Numbered from the stretch's first letter, positions 45,366 to 55,071 are shown. The stretch is DNA of 64,000 nt from Paraeggerthella hongkongensis (GCF_003726035.1 NZ_QICD01000001.1:186001-250000), one strand, 5' to 3'. A program made the numbers and translations. The notes: a model not told the origin generated them from the sequence alone.

Positions 45366-46424
45366 ATGCAGGCAGGTGCGAGCGTTGCGCTGGGAATGAG
45401 CGGCGGCGTGGACAGCGCGGTTTCGGCGGCGTTGCTGCTAAGGGCGGGATGCCGGGTGTTGGGCGTGACGTGCCGGTTCCACGATGACGAGGCCAGCGTG
45501 CAGGCCGAGGCCGATGCGGCTGCGGTGTGCGCGCTGCTGGGCATCCCCCATGTTGTGTGCGAGAGCGCTGCGTCGTTCGAGCGCTGCGTGGTGCAGCCGT
45601 TCGTGGATGCGTATGCGCAGGGCCTCACGCCCAGTCCGTGCGTGAGCTGCAACGCATGCTGCAAGATGCCCTCGCTTTTGGAGGCTGCGAGCGAACATGG
45701 ATGCGACAACGTCGCCACCGGGCATTACGCCCGCATCGCGCGCTTGACGCGCAACGGCCGCTTCGTGGTGAAGACGGCGCTCGACGCGCGCAAGGATCAA
45801 AGCTACATGCTCTCGCTGCTCTCCCAGGAGCAGCTTTCGCGCCTCGTGCTTCCGTTGGGGGCCATGACGAAGACCGACGTGCGGCTGATTGCGGCCGATC
45901 TGGGCCTTCACGTGGCGGAAAAGCCCGAAAGCCAGGACAACTGCTTCGTGGAGGGCGATTACCGGGATTTTTTGCGCGAACGCGGCGTTCGGGACGAACC
46001 GGGCGACATCGTCGACCGAACGGGAGCGGTGCTGGGCCGTCATGGGGGGCTGGCGAACTACACGGTTGGGCAGCGCAAGGGCATCGGCATTGCGGCGGAG
46101 GAGCCGTACTACGTGGTGGAGAAGCGCGCCGGAACCGGCCAGCTGGTGGTGGGGTTCGCGGAAGACACGCTCATACGCGCCGTTCGCGTTCGCGCGATGA
46201 ACTGGCAGGCTTTCGAATCCCTCGACGAGCCGTGCGGCGCGATGGTCAAACTGCGCTATCGAAGCCGTGCCGTACCGTGTATCATGGAACCCGAAGGCAG
46301 CGGAGGCGTTCGGATCGAGCTGCGAAGCCCGCAACCGACCACGGCGCCGGGGCAGTACGCCGTTCTCTACGAAGGCGATACCGTGCTGGGAGGCGGCATG
46401 ATCGAGGAGGTAGAGCAAGCATGA
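45366..46424 (+). CDS. mnmA: tRNA-specific 2-thiouridylase MnmA
   Basis: 352 residues. The ATG at 45366 has GAAGGGCGG upstream and places the PP-loop GMSGGVDSAVS near residue 11, as in the family; an upstream in-frame ATG at 45336 is less likely. Catalytic Cys are in CVSCNACCK and SQDNCFV; also VATGHYAR, DQSYML and YTVGQRKGIGI. It thiolates U34 of Lys/Glu/Gln tRNAs. The SPCVSCNACC segment carries more Cys than usual (CxxCxxCC). Stop overlaps coaE start by 4 bases (ATGA). Confidence 0.95.
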   Translation: MQAGASVALGMSGGVDSAVSAALLLRAGCRVLGVTCRFHDDEASVQAEADAAAVCALLGIPHVVCESAASFERCVVQPFVDAYAQGLTPSPCVSCNACCKMPSLLEAASEHGCDNVATGHYARIARLTRNGRFVVKTALDARKDQSYMLSLLSQEQLSRLVLPLGAMTKTDVRLIAADLGLHVAEKPESQDNCFVEGDYRDFLRERGVRDEPGDIVDRTGAVLGRHGGLANYTVGQRKGIGIAAEEPYYVVEKRAGTGQLVVGFAEDTLIRAVRVRAMNWQAFESLDEPCGAMVKLRYRSRAVPCIMEPEGSGGVRIELRSPQPTTAPGQYAVLYEGDTVLGGGMIEEVEQA

Positions 46425-47020
46425 AGAAGCTGTTCATTATCGGAGGAATGGGCGCGGGGAAGTCGACGGCGCGCAAAGCGCTTGTCGAGCAGGGTCTTCC
46501 GAACATCGATCTTGACCAGGTTGGGCATGACGTCCTTTTGTGGGATACGGTGAAGGCCGAATTGGTGGAAACGTTCGGCGCCGATATCCTGGATGCCGCA
46601 GGGGAAGTGGATCGCCCTGCTTTGGCGGCCAAGGCGTTCGTCAGCCCGGCCGAGACGCGCAAGCTCAACCGCATCACGCTGCCGCGCATCGAAGAGGCGT
46701 TCACCGATCGCGTTGCCGAGCTGGAGAAAGAAGGCCACAAAGCGGTCGTGGTCGAATACTCCGTGTTCAAGAACCGTCAGACTTCGCTTGCGTACGACGC
46801 CGACGTGGTGATGGCCGTGCTGGCTCCCATCGATCTGCGCATCGAGCGCGCGGTGAAGAGCGGCTGGGACGAGGCCGACGTGCGTCGTCGCATCGCGCAG
46901 CAGATCACCGATGCGGATCGCATCGAGGCCGCCGACGTGGTGTTCAACAACGACGGCACCCCCGAGGAAATGCGCAACAAGGTGCTTGCATGGTGGGGGG
47001 AGTACTCCAAGGGGCTGTAA
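46421..47020 (+). CDS. coaE: Dephospho-CoA kinase
   Basis: 199 residues, starting at ATGA overlapping mnmA with GAGGTAGAG upstream. P-loop GGMGAGKST near residue 9, NIDLDQVGHDVL in place of the usual DADxxxR/H motif, and the CoaE C-terminal region RIAQQITDADRIEAADVVFNNDGT support the call. It phosphorylates the ribose 3'-OH of dephospho-CoA, the last step of CoA synthesis. The motif VVEYSVFKN where most have DIPLLFE is a little unusual, so activity should not be taken as proved. Confidence 0.9.
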   Translation: MKKLFIIGGMGAGKSTARKALVEQGLPNIDLDQVGHDVLLWDTVKAELVETFGADILDAAGEVDRPALAAKAFVSPAETRKLNRITLPRIEEAFTDRVAELEKEGHKAVVVEYSVFKNRQTSLAYDADVVMAVLAPIDLRIERAVKSGWDEADVRRRIAQQITDADRIEAADVVFNNDGTPEEMRNKVLAWWGEYSKGL

Positions 47021-47044
47021 GCTTTTGGCTGAAGCGGATCGGAG

Positions 47045-47104
47045 GGTGGGGTGGAAAGACGGTGAGGCAGCGAGGTTGATGGCTCACCGGCTTTCCACCC
47101 CACC
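47045..47104. terminator. Long hairpin between coaE and uvrB
   Basis: GGTGGGGTGGAAAG (47045-47058) pairs perfectly with CTTTCCACCCCACC (47091-47104); inside it GGTGAG pairs with CTCACC. It ends 22 bases before the uvrB start codon, so it could end the coaE transcript or sit in the uvrB leader. Confidence 0.55.
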
Positions 47105-47126
47105 TGTTTGTTCGAAGGGATCTTAG

Positions 47127-49277
47127 ATGGCGCATCTTACGAATATCGAAGGCATCGAAATGGAAGGCAAGCTGCCGGAGGTTCGGCTGTCGACCACTCC
47201 GTTCGAGGTGGTGTCCCCGTTCGAGCCGTCGGGCGATCAGCCCCAGGCCATCGAGAAGCTGGCCGAAGGCATAGAGCGCGGGCTGCGCTATCAAACGCTT
47301 CTGGGCGTAACCGGATCGGGCAAGACGTTCACCATGGCCAAGACCATCGAGGCCGTGCAGAAGCCCACGTTGGTCATGGCTCCGAACAAGACGCTGGCCG
47401 CCCAGCTGGCAAGCGAGCTCAAGGAGTTCTTCCCCAACAACTCTGTGGTGTACTTCGTCAGCTACTACGATTACTACCAGCCGGAGGCGTACGTTCCCTC
47501 GTCCGACACGTTCATCGAAAAAGACGCCTCCATCAACGAAGAGGTGGAGAAGCTGCGGCATGCGGCTACGTCGGCGCTGCTGTCGCGCCGCGATTGCATC
47601 GTGGTGGCTTCGGTGTCGTGCATCTACGGCATCGGCAGCCCGATGGATTATGCGGGAATGGCCGTGTTCGTGGACAAACAGAAGGACATGGACCGCGACC
47701 AGATGATCCACGAGCTGATCGACATCCAGTACGATCGCAACGATTACGACCTGAAGCGCGGCACGTTCCGCGTGCGCGGCGACGCCCTCGACGTGTTCCC
47801 GCCGTATGCGGACAATCCCGTCCGCATCGAATTCTGGGGCGACGAGATCGAGGCCATTGCCGAAATCGACAACGTGACGGGCGAGGTGGTCAACGAATTC
47901 GAGGCGCTGCCCATCTGGCCGGCGTCCCATTACGTGACCGCGCGTCCGAAGATGGATCGCGCATTGGGCACGATCCGCGACGAGCTTCGCGAGCGCTTGC
48001 AGCAGTTCAAGGAGGAGGGCAAGCTGCTGGAGGCCCAGCGCTTGGAGATGCGCGTGGCATACGATTTGGAGATGCTTGAAACCATGGGGTTCTGCTCGGG
48101 CATCGAGAACTACTCGCGGCATATGGACGGCCGTCAGCCGGGCGAGCCGCCGTACACCCTGATCGACTACTTTCCCAAAGACTTCCTCTGCATCATCGAC
48201 GAGAGCCATGTGACCGTGCCTCAGATTCGCGGCATGCACGAAGGCGACCGCTCGCGCAAGATCACCTTGACCGAGCACGGGTTCCGTCTGCCCAGCTGCC
48301 TGGACAACCGTCCTTTGCGATTCGACGAGTTCGAGGATCGCGTTCCCCAGTTCGTGTACGTGTCGGCCACGCCGGGCGACTACGAGGAGAAAGTCACGCA
48401 GCAGCAGGTCGAGCAGATCATCCGGCCGACGGGGCTGCTCGATCCCGAGATCATCGTGCGCGGATCGGCTTCGCAGATCGACGACATCATCGACGAGGCG
48501 AAGGAGCGCGCCGCCCGCGACGAGCGCGTGCTCATTACCACGCTCACGAAGAAGATGGCGGAAGACCTGACCGATCACTTGCTTGACCAGGGCGTGAACA
48601 CGCGGTACATGCATTCGGACATCGCTACGCTCGAGCGCGTGGAAATCCTGCGCGACCTGCGGCGCGGCGAGTTCGACGTGCTGGTGGGCATCAACTTGCT
48701 GCGCGAGGGCTTGGACCTGCCGGAAGTGTCGCTTGTCGCCATCCTGGATGCCGACAAGGAAGGGTTCTTGCGCAACCATCGCTCCCTGATCCAGACCATC
48801 GGACGCGCTGCTCGCAACGTGTCGGGCCAGGTGATCATGTACGCCGACAAGATCACCGACTCCATGGCGCGCGCCATCGACGAAACCAAGCGCCGCCGGG
48901 CCATCCAGATGCAGTACAACGAGGATCACGGCATCGAGCCGCAGACCATCCGCAAGGCCATCAACGACATCATGAGCTACGTGACCGACGAGATGGGCAA
49001 CACCACGGCGGAGCAGGTCAACAAGGAGCTGGCCGAGCTGTCGCGCGAGGAGGTGCTGCGCATCATATCGTCCATGGAAGACGACATGGCGGCGGCGTCC
49101 AAGAGCATGGACTTCGAAGAGGCCGCTCGCTTGCGCGACCAGGTGGTGAAGCTGCGCGCGCAGGTTGAGGGGTCGAGCGAGGAGGACGTGCTCAAGGACC
49201 TCAAGAAAAGCGCGCGCAAGGGAAGCGCATTCGGCAACCGAAAGAATGCGGCCTACGGTTCAAGCCGAAGGTCGTAG
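47127..49277 (+). CDS. uvrB: Excinuclease ABC subunit B
   Basis: 716 residues. Walker [13 protein letters not shown] near residue 54, beta-hairpin region [44 protein letters not shown], and helicase motifs V-VI ([24 protein letters not shown]) are present. The C-terminal UVR motif ([25 protein letters not shown], quoted in part) binds UvrC. It verifies damage in nucleotide excision repair. The start is ATG at 47127. uvrA and uvrC are not in the window. Confidence 0.98.
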   Translation: MAHLTNIEGIEMEGKLPEVRLSTTPFEVVSPFEPSGDQPQAIEKLAEGIERGLRYQTLLGVTGSGKTFTMAKTIEAVQKPTLVMAPNKTLAAQLASELKEFFPNNSVVYFVSYYDYYQPEAYVPSSDTFIEKDASINEEVEKLRHAATSALLSRRDCIVVASVSCIYGIGSPMDYAGMAVFVDKQKDMDRDQMIHELIDIQYDRNDYDLKRGTFRVRGDALDVFPPYADNPVRIEFWGDEIEAIAEIDNVTGEVVNEFEALPIWPASHYVTARPKMDRALGTIRDELRERLQQFKEEGKLLEAQRLEMRVAYDLEMLETMGFCSGIENYSRHMDGRQPGEPPYTLIDYFPKDFLCIIDESHVTVPQIRGMHEGDRSRKITLTEHGFRLPSCLDNRPLRFDEFEDRVPQFVYVSATPGDYEEKVTQQQVEQIIRPTGLLDPEIIVRGSASQIDDIIDEAKERAARDERVLITTLTKKMAEDLTDHLLDQGVNTRYMHSDIATLERVEILRDLRRGEFDVLVGINLLREGLDLPEVSLVAILDADKEGFLRNHRSLIQTIGRAARNVSGQVIMYADKITDSMARAIDETKRRRAIQMQYNEDHGIEPQTIRKAINDIMSYVTDEMGNTTAEQVNKELAELSREEVLRIISSMEDDMAAASKSMDFEEAARLRDQVVKLRAQVEGSSEEDVLKDLKKSARKGSAFGNRKNAAYGSSRRS

Positions 49278-49302
49278 CGGGCCGCGCATTCGGCGCGGGT
49301 TG

Positions 49303-49340
49303 TCGACCGCAGGCGAGGGATTGCCTTCGCCTGCGGTCGA
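49303..49340. terminator. Hairpin between convergent uvrB and the MFS gene
   Basis: TCGACCGCAGGCGA and TCGCCTGCGGTCGA are perfect 14-base complements with a 10-base loop. It lies 25 bases after uvrB and 9 bases after the MFS stop, so it may serve both strands. No T-run. Confidence 0.7.
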
Positions 49341-49349
49341 GGCAACGCG

Positions 49350-50654
49350 TTACTCGGCGGCTTCCGCGTTCTGCGCGGCGCTGCTGTCGCGCACGATGGC
49401 AGGCTTGCCGTCATCGAGCGCTCGCACGCTTTTGGGCAGGTAGATCGCCAGACCCAGAACCAGGCAGATCAGGCCGTCCACGACGAAGAACGGTGCAACG
49501 CCGATGGATTCGGCCAACACGCCGCCGAACGCGATTCCCACAGGAGAGGCCAGGCCCATGGCCGCCATGGCCAACCCCAGCACGCGGCCGGTTTTCTCTT
49601 CAGGGGTGTTGCGCTGGATGAGCGTGATGAGTGGGCCGTTGAACCAGGCGCAGGCCACCGCCATTGCGGCGCACAGCACGACGAACGCCCAGAACATGGT
49701 GGGTGCAAGGAACCCGCATGCCATGGTGGTCGCGCCCACGATGAAGGCCGCAATGCCGATCAAGAGGGCAAGCCGCTTGCCGCCGCCCCAGATCATGAGG
49801 ATGGCCGATCCTATGATCATGCCCACGCCGAACGATGCCTCTACGATGGACGCCGCGTAGCCGTCGCCCCCGAAATGGTCGAACGTCATAAGCGGGAAAA
49901 TGGCGCCGAGCGGGGCGAAGGCGACCATGCCGATCGTGACGCCGGCAATCAAGATGACCAGGCCTCGGTTGGCCGACAAAGCCTTCCATCCGTCGCGCAT
50001 GTTCGCCAGCACATGCTGGTCTTTCGCGGATTCGTCGACAATCGTGGGTATCTTCACCAGGGCTAATCCGGCAACGGCCAAAAGCGCTCCCAGGAAGTCC
50101 AGGAACATGACCGAGTGGAACCCGAACGTGGTGTACAGGAAGATGCCGAATGCGGGCGCGCCGATGGACGCTACTGAAATGAGCAGCTGGTCGAGCGTGT
50201 TGATGCGCAGCAGGTGCTTCTCCGGCACGAGCAGCGGCATGGCTGCCATCATGGCCGGGCCATGGAACGCTTGTCCCACGCTGCGCGCGATGACCAGCAC
50301 CATGAGCAGGCCGAACGAAACCTGGCCGAACAGGATGGCGAAACCCAGGCCAAGCGATATGACGCCGATGCCCAGATCGGCTGCGATCATGATGGTTTTT
50401 CGGTTGTACTTGTCCGCGATCACTCCGCCGAAAGGCGAAAGAAGCCCTTGCGGCAGGTAGGCGCAGATGGCTGCGGCGGACAGCATGATGGCGCTGCCGG
50501 TGGTTTCGGTAATGTACCAGATCACCGCGTATCCTGCGGCGTAGCTGGTGATCATCGAGGCGGCTTGTCCGGCCCAGATGGTGGCGATGATGGCAAGCCA
50601 TCGTTTGGGAAGCGGCTGCCCGCCTGCGCTCATGAGCGCGGTTGGTTCGGTCAT
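49350..50654 (-). CDS. MFS efflux transporter
   Basis: 434 residues from ATG with AAGGAGC upstream. Twelve hydrophobic segments; the loop 2-3 motif FGGVIADKYNRKTIMIAADLG is the MFS signature (GxxaDrxxrr). The sequence pattern (LLSPFGGVIADKYNRK; GPAMMAAMPLLVPEKHLLRINTLDQL) resembles macrolide- or enterobactin-exporter-like MFS_3 proteins, suggesting drug or siderophore export. The substrate is unknown. Candidate operators lie upstream. Confidence 0.87.
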   Translation of the reverse strand: MTEPTALMSAGGQPLPKRWLAIIATIWAGQAASMITSYAAGYAVIWYITETTGSAIMLSAAAICAYLPQGLLSPFGGVIADKYNRKTIMIAADLGIGVISLGLGFAILFGQVSFGLLMVLVIARSVGQAFHGPAMMAAMPLLVPEKHLLRINTLDQLLISVASIGAPAFGIFLYTTFGFHSVMFLDFLGALLAVAGLALVKIPTIVDESAKDQHVLANMRDGWKALSANRGLVILIAGVTIGMVAFAPLGAIFPLMTFDHFGGDGYAASIVEASFGVGMIIGSAILMIWGGGKRLALLIGIAAFIVGATTMACGFLAPTMFWAFVVLCAAMAVACAWFNGPLITLIQRNTPEEKTGRVLGLAMAAMGLASPVGIAFGGVLAESIGVAPFFVVDGLICLVLGLAIYLPKSVRALDDGKPAIVRDSSAAQNAEAAE

Positions 50655-50979
50655 AGGGATGCTCCTTGATAGCGGTGTGCTGAGTTGATGATGCGGTAGC
50701 GCGCGTGGTTGCGCTACCAAGTTTGCATGGAATCGAGACTAAAATAGCGCAACAACGAGTTGCGCTCGTGCGCATCGTGAAGAAGATGCAGAAATCGCAA
50801 GGCGATTTGCTAGTAGATTTGTCCCGCCATCAAAACAGAGCTCCTCAAGGTTCGATCAGAATCGCGGCGCTCAGTGTAGCATGCCGGGCGCGATCGGCCA
50901 AGAGGGGCGTTTGCGGGCAAGGGGCGGCGAACAGGCCCGCCTTTCCCGGTTTGCCCGCGCCCAGCTGGCGCGCCCGAGG
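50655..50979. other. 325-bp gap between the GH25 and MFS genes
   Basis: No gene was found on either strand; a frame on the minus strand ends after six codons. It holds the GTTGCGCT motifs annotated separately and a small hairpin AAATCGC-AAG-GCGATTT near 50797, followed on the minus strand by a T-rich stretch, which may end the GH25 transcript. Confidence 0.5.
50696..50766. promoter_or_regulatory. Inverted repeats with GTTGCGCT upstream of the MFS gene
   Basis: AGCGCAAC-AACGA-GTTGCGCT (50746-50766) is a perfect 8-base inverted repeat. A second repeat, GTAGCGC ... GCGCTAC (50696-50717), contains a third GTTGCGCT. They lie 42-112 bases upstream of the transporter start and look like paired operator sites. 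The regulator is not adjacent. Confidence 0.45.
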
Positions 50980-51873
50980 CTACAGCGCTTCGGTCATGCG
51001 CAGGTTGAGGTCGACCGACGTGTTGATTCCCGTGACGGTGCCGCCGTTCGTGTACTGCCAGATGGCGAAATCGAACCGGGCGCGCGGCGTGGGGGCATCG
51101 TATTCCGCGAACCATATCGGACGGTTTCCGAGCGCCGATCGGTCGTAGCGGGCCATGTCGCCGTTGTTGCCGTAGACCATGGTTGCATAGCCGGCTTTTT
51201 CAAGGCGCTCGCAAAATGCGAGAGCGCATGCGGTGAGCGTGTCGCGATCCACGTTGTTCGCGCGGCCGTTGGGGTCGGCTACGGGTTCGTGATCGAACGC
51301 CACGGGCAGCTCCAAAGCGCGCCCGCCCAGGTGGGAGATCACGAATTCCGCTTCCTCGACGGCCTCCTGGACGTTCGTTGCCTGCGAGAAGAAATACGCG
51401 CCCGCTTGCAAGCCCGCCGCTTGCGCGCCGCTGATGTTGTCGTCGAACCGGGCATCGACGGACAAGCCTCCTTCGGTGTATCCGCGATTGCCTACGCGCA
51501 CGAACGCGAAGTCGATGCCGTCTGCGGCTACCGCATTCCAATCTATGAAGCCTTGATGGTCGGAAACATCCACGCCAACCTGGGATTTCAGGATTCCTCC
51601 CGGCCGGTAGGCCAGTCGGTCGCCGGTTCGTTCCAGGCTGCTCCAGTCGTAGGGACTCACGTACTCCGCGTTTTTCGGGGCGCTTTCTGGAGCCGCGCAT
51701 TGTCCTAGGCCCACGAGCATCCCTACGAACAGAAGCCCAGCAAGCATGACGAGCAGGACGCCGACCAGAGGGCTTTTTCTTGCATGTTGAGAAGAGCTGC
51801 GGGGTGCAGGCGCGTACGCTGCGGCGTGACGAGGCTTGCCGTGGCTGCGGCGCTTGTTGGTTTGAGATTTCAT
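50980..51873 (-). CDS. GH25 lysozyme-family muramidase, membrane anchored
   Basis: 297 residues. A basic, Ser/Arg-rich cytoplasmic start of about 33 residues is followed by one membrane segment (PLVGVLLVMLAGLLFVGMLV) with a Cys just beyond (GLGQC). The GH25 domain starts QVGVDVSDHQGFIDWNAVA and has FAFVRVGNRGY, LQAGAYFFSQA, VAFDHEPVADPNGR (catalytic Asp and Glu) and FAIWQYTNGGTVTGI. It hydrolyses the MurNAc-GlcNAc bond of peptidoglycan. It may be a cell-wall remodelling enzyme; no phage genes are around it. Confidence 0.92.
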   Translation of the reverse strand: MKSQTNKRRSHGKPRHAAAYAPAPRSSSQHARKSPLVGVLLVMLAGLLFVGMLVGLGQCAAPESAPKNAEYVSPYDWSSLERTGDRLAYRPGGILKSQVGVDVSDHQGFIDWNAVAADGIDFAFVRVGNRGYTEGGLSVDARFDDNISGAQAAGLQAGAYFFSQATNVQEAVEEAEFVISHLGGRALELPVAFDHEPVADPNGRANNVDRDTLTACALAFCERLEKAGYATMVYGNNGDMARYDRSALGNRPIWFAEYDAPTPRARFDFAIWQYTNGGTVTGINTSVDLNLRMTEAL

Positions 51874-51974
51874 GCGGGTATCCTACCAGAGGTTGCTCCG
51901 GGCGTCGCGCGCACGGCAGCGATCGCGCGACGACTACAAAACTCGCGCGATCGCTGCTGCGGCGGCGTGCCTGG

Positions 51975-52721
51975 TTATGCGGGTATCGTCACCGTTTTCG
52001 ACGTGACGGCCGTCAACGTGGGGCGCGTGGACAGATGCTGGGCGCGCGTTCGGTCCAGATAGTCGTACCTGACCAGCTTGCGCAGCACTTCTTGCTGGCG
52101 CTGGCGCGCAAGATCGGGATTTACGGCGGGGGAGTAGACGGAGGGGGCGTTCGGAACGCCTGCCAGCATGGCGCATTCGTCTTCGGTCAGCTGGGCGGGT
52201 TGCTTGCCGAAGTAGCCGATGCTTGCGTTGCCGATTCCCTCGTAGCCGTTGCCGAAGTAAATCGAGTTCACGTACAGCTCCAGGATCTGGCGCTTGGAGA
52301 AGTGGTTTTCCATGGTGAAGGCCATGAGCGCTTCGGCCAGCTTGCGCTCGAGCGTTTGCTCCTGCGTGAAGTACTGGTTTTTAGCCAGTTGCTGCGTGAT
52401 GGTGCTGCCGCCTTCCACTACGGATCGCGCCTTGATGTTGTTGACCAGTGCCCGTCCGGTGGCTATGGCGTCGAAGCCGGGATGCGCGTAAAAACGATGA
52501 TCCTCTACTGCAACAACGGCCTGCAGATACAGATCGGGCAGTTTATCGAGGGAGGTGAATCCCTGCTCGCTCTCAATGGCTGCCGCCATGTCGTCGAGGC
52601 TTTGGGATTCGAGCGCGTTTCGGTACAGGTTGAACCCTCGTGCGACGAAGAATGCGGTTGCGAGCATGCCCAGGATGAGCATGAGGGCGAGCAGTCGTTT
52701 GAAAAGCGTTCCAGCGGTCAT
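51975..52721 (-). CDS. Monofunctional peptidoglycan glycosyltransferase (GT51)
   Basis: 248 residues from ATG with AAAGGAGC upstream. One N-terminal membrane segment (LLALMLILGMLATAFFVARG), then the GT51 motifs: AVVAVEDHRFYAHPGFD (catalytic Glu), EGGSTITQQLAKNQYF, ERKLAEALMAFTMENHFSKRQILELYVNSIYFG and AMLAGVPNAPSVYSP. No transpeptidase domain follows, so it polymerises lipid II only. It is about the size of MtgA-type enzymes. Its minus-strand promoter region has TATAAA at 52765-52760. Confidence 0.93.
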   Translation of the reverse strand: MTAGTLFKRLLALMLILGMLATAFFVARGFNLYRNALESQSLDDMAAAIESEQGFTSLDKLPDLYLQAVVAVEDHRFYAHPGFDAIATGRALVNNIKARSVVEGGSTITQQLAKNQYFTQEQTLERKLAEALMAFTMENHFSKRQILELYVNSIYFGNGYEGIGNASIGYFGKQPAQLTEDECAMLAGVPNAPSVYSPAVNPDLARQRQQEVLRKLVRYDYLDRTRAQHLSTRPTLTAVTSKTVTIPA

Positions 52722-52954
52722 GCCCGGCTCCTTTCGATGCGTTGGCTGGGGCTCTATTCTTTATACCAGCCAACTCTTAAGGTTTTCTTACCGACCGCTT
52801 GCCCCTCCCTTACATTCCTGCAAGGGGAGGCCCGCTCGAAACATGAAGCCATAGGCTATACTTACCTTATTGCGTGTATTTATGGAGGCGATGCGCCGGC
52901 TGGTCCTTGGCGACGGTGCATCGGGGGGCTCGAGTAAAGGACGGTGGAGCGAAC

Positions 52955-53362
52955 ATGATGGTTTCGACGAAGGGACGCTACGCTCTGCGTCTTATGATCG
53001 ACATTGCCAAGCAAGGGGAGGCCGGCTCGCTTGTCACTATGAGGCAGGCTGCCGAGCGAGAGGATCTGTCCGTCAAGTACTTGGAGCAATTGGGCGGCGC
53101 GTTGGTGAAGGCGGAGGTGCTCAAGAGCATTCGCGGCGTGAGCGGCGGCTATCTGCTTGCTCGACCGGCGGACGAGATCACGGTCGGGGACATTCTGCGC
53201 GCTACGGAAGGGAGTTCGGCTCCGGTGGCGTGCGTTGAAGATGCGGAAAAGTGCCAGCGCAGCGAAGGCTGCTCGGCGCGTGAATTCTGGGTTGGGCTCG
53301 ATAAGGCCATCGAGTCGTACGCTGACAGCGTGAAGCTTTCCGACCTGGTGAAACGTCCGTAA
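52955..53362 (+). CDS. Rrf2-family transcriptional regulator with three conserved Cys
   Basis: 135 residues from ATG with GGTGGAGC upstream. Opens with the family hallmark MMVSTKGRYALRLMIDIA; the winged helix continues to IRGVSGGYLLARPADEITVGDIL. Cys at CVEDAEKCQRSEGC (C-x6-C-x5-C) fit the Fe-S or redox-sensing Cys triad of IscR/NsrR-like members. The target genes are not obvious; it stands alone, with a TATACT at 52857. It may sense iron-sulfur or NO status. Confidence 0.9.
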   Translation: MMVSTKGRYALRLMIDIAKQGEAGSLVTMRQAAEREDLSVKYLEQLGGALVKAEVLKSIRGVSGGYLLARPADEITVGDILRATEGSSAPVACVEDAEKCQRSEGCSAREFWVGLDKAIESYADSVKLSDLVKRP

Positions 53363-53403
53363 ACCTGCACGGTCGTCAGAGGTTGCGCTGCTCTTGCGTG
53401 GTT

Positions 53404-53434
53404 GTGCGCCGCCTGTTGAAGGCGGCGCACTTTT
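53404..53434. terminator. Intrinsic terminator between Rrf2 gene and the convergent ABC operon
   Basis: GTGCGCCGCC and GGCGGCGCAC form a perfect 10-bp stem with a 7-base loop followed by TTTT on the plus strand. It lies 41 bases after the Rrf2 gene. Confidence 0.85.
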
Positions 53435-53488
53435 GCAGTTCCGATCAGATGCTGCGAAACGTTTTCCGTGCGGTGTTCTTGCTCGCTT

Positions 53489-54178
53489 TTACCATTCGCG
53501 TCGTTCGTACAGCTTGATGGACAGCGCGCACGATGCCGCATAGAGGGCTGCTGCGGCGGCGAGCGCGATGCCGGCCATCCCCAGCGTTCCTTCGGGCGTT
53601 TGCACCCAGCTTGCAAGGTTGGCGAGGAATTGGGGAGTCTCGCTGTTGCCGCCTGCCGTGAACAGGAAGAACAGGCCGAAGAAAATGATCAGGGGCGCGA
53701 AGCGGACCGCTTTCGTCATGCCGAAACGCGCGACCATCGGCAGCACGACGGACAGCATGACCACGATGACCGCAACGCCCGCGATGCTTGCCAAGACGAT
53801 AGCCTGCCACGAGAAGTTCACCATGAGCGCGGCTAGCTGCGGCACGTTCGGGAGCAGCGTTGCTGCAATAATGACCAGGCCCGTGGCGACGATTCCCGTC
53901 ATGAATCCGACTATCGCGATCACCGCGAAGCTCGTGTAGCGCCCGGTGATGACGTGCTTGCGGGATAGCGGCAGCGCCAGCCTAAACTGCTCCCAGCCCC
54001 CGCGCTCGTCGAAGGCCAGTATGGTGAACGCTACGGAAAACGGGGTCATTGCCGCGATGGCGGGCGCGATCACGTAGATGTTCTCCATCATGATGCACAT
54101 GAATATGCCCACGACGATGCCAAGCCCCACCTGCGGCATCAAGTATTTCTTCGCGATCAGAAGATCGGACAGGAACAT
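53489..54178 (-). CDS. ABC-2 type transporter permease
   Basis: 229 residues from ATG, beginning 5 bases after the ATPase stop, with GAAAGGAG inside the ATPase gene end. Six hydrophobic segments of the ABC2 family; FLSDLLIAKKYLMPQVGLG and AFDERGGWEQFRLALPLSRK are typical of small YtrC/bacitracin-type permeases. It forms the channel for the ATPase encoded just upstream. The substrate is not known; such systems in Gram-positive bacteria are often linked to cell-wall antibiotics. Confidence 0.87.
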   Translation of the reverse strand: MFLSDLLIAKKYLMPQVGLGIVVGIFMCIMMENIYVIAPAIAAMTPFSVAFTILAFDERGGWEQFRLALPLSRKHVITGRYTSFAVIAIVGFMTGIVATGLVIIAATLLPNVPQLAALMVNFSWQAIVLASIAGVAVIVVMLSVVLPMVARFGMTKAVRFAPLIIFFGLFFLFTAGGNSETPQFLANLASWVQTPEGTLGMAGIALAAAAALYAASCALSIKLYERREW

Positions 54179-54183
54179 GGCGT

Positions 54184-55071
54184 TCACAGCGCTTCTCCTT
54201 TCAGCATAAGGCTCATGTACGCGTCGATGTCGGCGCGCTCCATCGCAATGCCGCGGAAATTCTCGGCGAAAACGAACCGATCGGGCACCAGCACCGAGGT
54301 GCCGTACGCGTTGCGGATGTAGCGCAGGCATCCCGGTGCGTACAGTCCGCTGTCCGCAATGGCGGCGAACTCGGACGCGCGGCACTGGGCGATACCCGCC
54401 TGATGGACGATGGCGTCCTTCTCGATGGAGAACACGATGCGTCCTTCGTCGATGCACACGATGTAATCGGCGATTTTCTCCAGGTCGCTGGTGATATGGC
54501 TGGACATCAGGATGCCGTGGCGCTCATCGGTCATGAAGGCGCGCAGGGTGTCGAGCGCTTCGTCGCGCGCCATCGGGTCCAGGCCGGCGGTTGCTTCGTC
54601 CAGGATGAGCAGGTCGGCGTCGTGGGAGAGCGCGCATGCCAAAGACAGCTTCATGCTCATGCCGCGCGAGAGGTCCTTCACCGTCTTGTTCGAGGGGAGC
54701 GCGAACTGCTCGATGCGCTCGCGAAAGCCCGCGGCATCCCATGCGCGGTAGCTTACGGACATAAGCTTGCCCACGGCTTCGACCGTCAGTTCCTCGGGGA
54801 AGGAGCAGGTGTCGAACACCACGCCGATGCGCTGCTTCAGCTCTGCAAGGCGTTTGGAGGGCGCTCCGATGATCTCTTCGCCGAACAGGGCAATCTGCCC
54901 GCTGTCGGGCCTGTTCAAGCCAAGGATGGATTTGATAGTGGTGGTTTTGCCGGCTCCGTTGCTGCCAACGAATCCCACTACGCTGCCCGAAGGCACGCGC
55001 AACGCCACGTCCTGCAGGTTGAAGCCGTCGTAATGCTTCGAGAGGTTTCGTATGTTCAAAAGATCGTTCAT
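54184..55071 (-). CDS. ABC transporter ATPase (YtrB/BcrA-like)
   Basis: 295 residues. Walker A FVGSNGAGKTTTIK near residue 36, Q-loop GVVFDTCSFPEELTV, signature LSRGMSMKLSLACAL (LSGGQ changed to LSRGM, as in YtrB/BcrA-like ATPases), Walker B LLILDEATAGLDP, and HITSDLEKIADYI. A C-terminal extension of about 80 residues follows. Second gene of the gntR-ATPase-permease operon; powers the permease. Confidence 0.93.
   Translation of the reverse strand: MNDLLNIRNLSKHYDGFNLQDVALRVPSGSVVGFVGSNGAGKTTTIKSILGLNRPDSGQIALFGEEIIGAPSKRLAELKQRIGVVFDTCSFPEELTVEAVGKLMSVSYRAWDAAGFRERIEQFALPSNKTVKDLSRGMSMKLSLACALSHDADLLILDEATAGLDPMARDEALDTLRAFMTDERHGILMSSHITSDLEKIADYIVCIDEGRIVFSIEKDAIVHQAGIAQCRASEFAAIADSGLYAPGCLRYIRNAYGTSVLVPDRFVFAENFRGIAMERADIDAYMSLMLKGEAL

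Noticed and set aside
50980-52721. Prophage lysis region (lysozyme plus transglycosylase)
   Set aside because: No holin, capsid or integrase genes around; both proteins have membrane anchors typical of host cell-wall enzymes.
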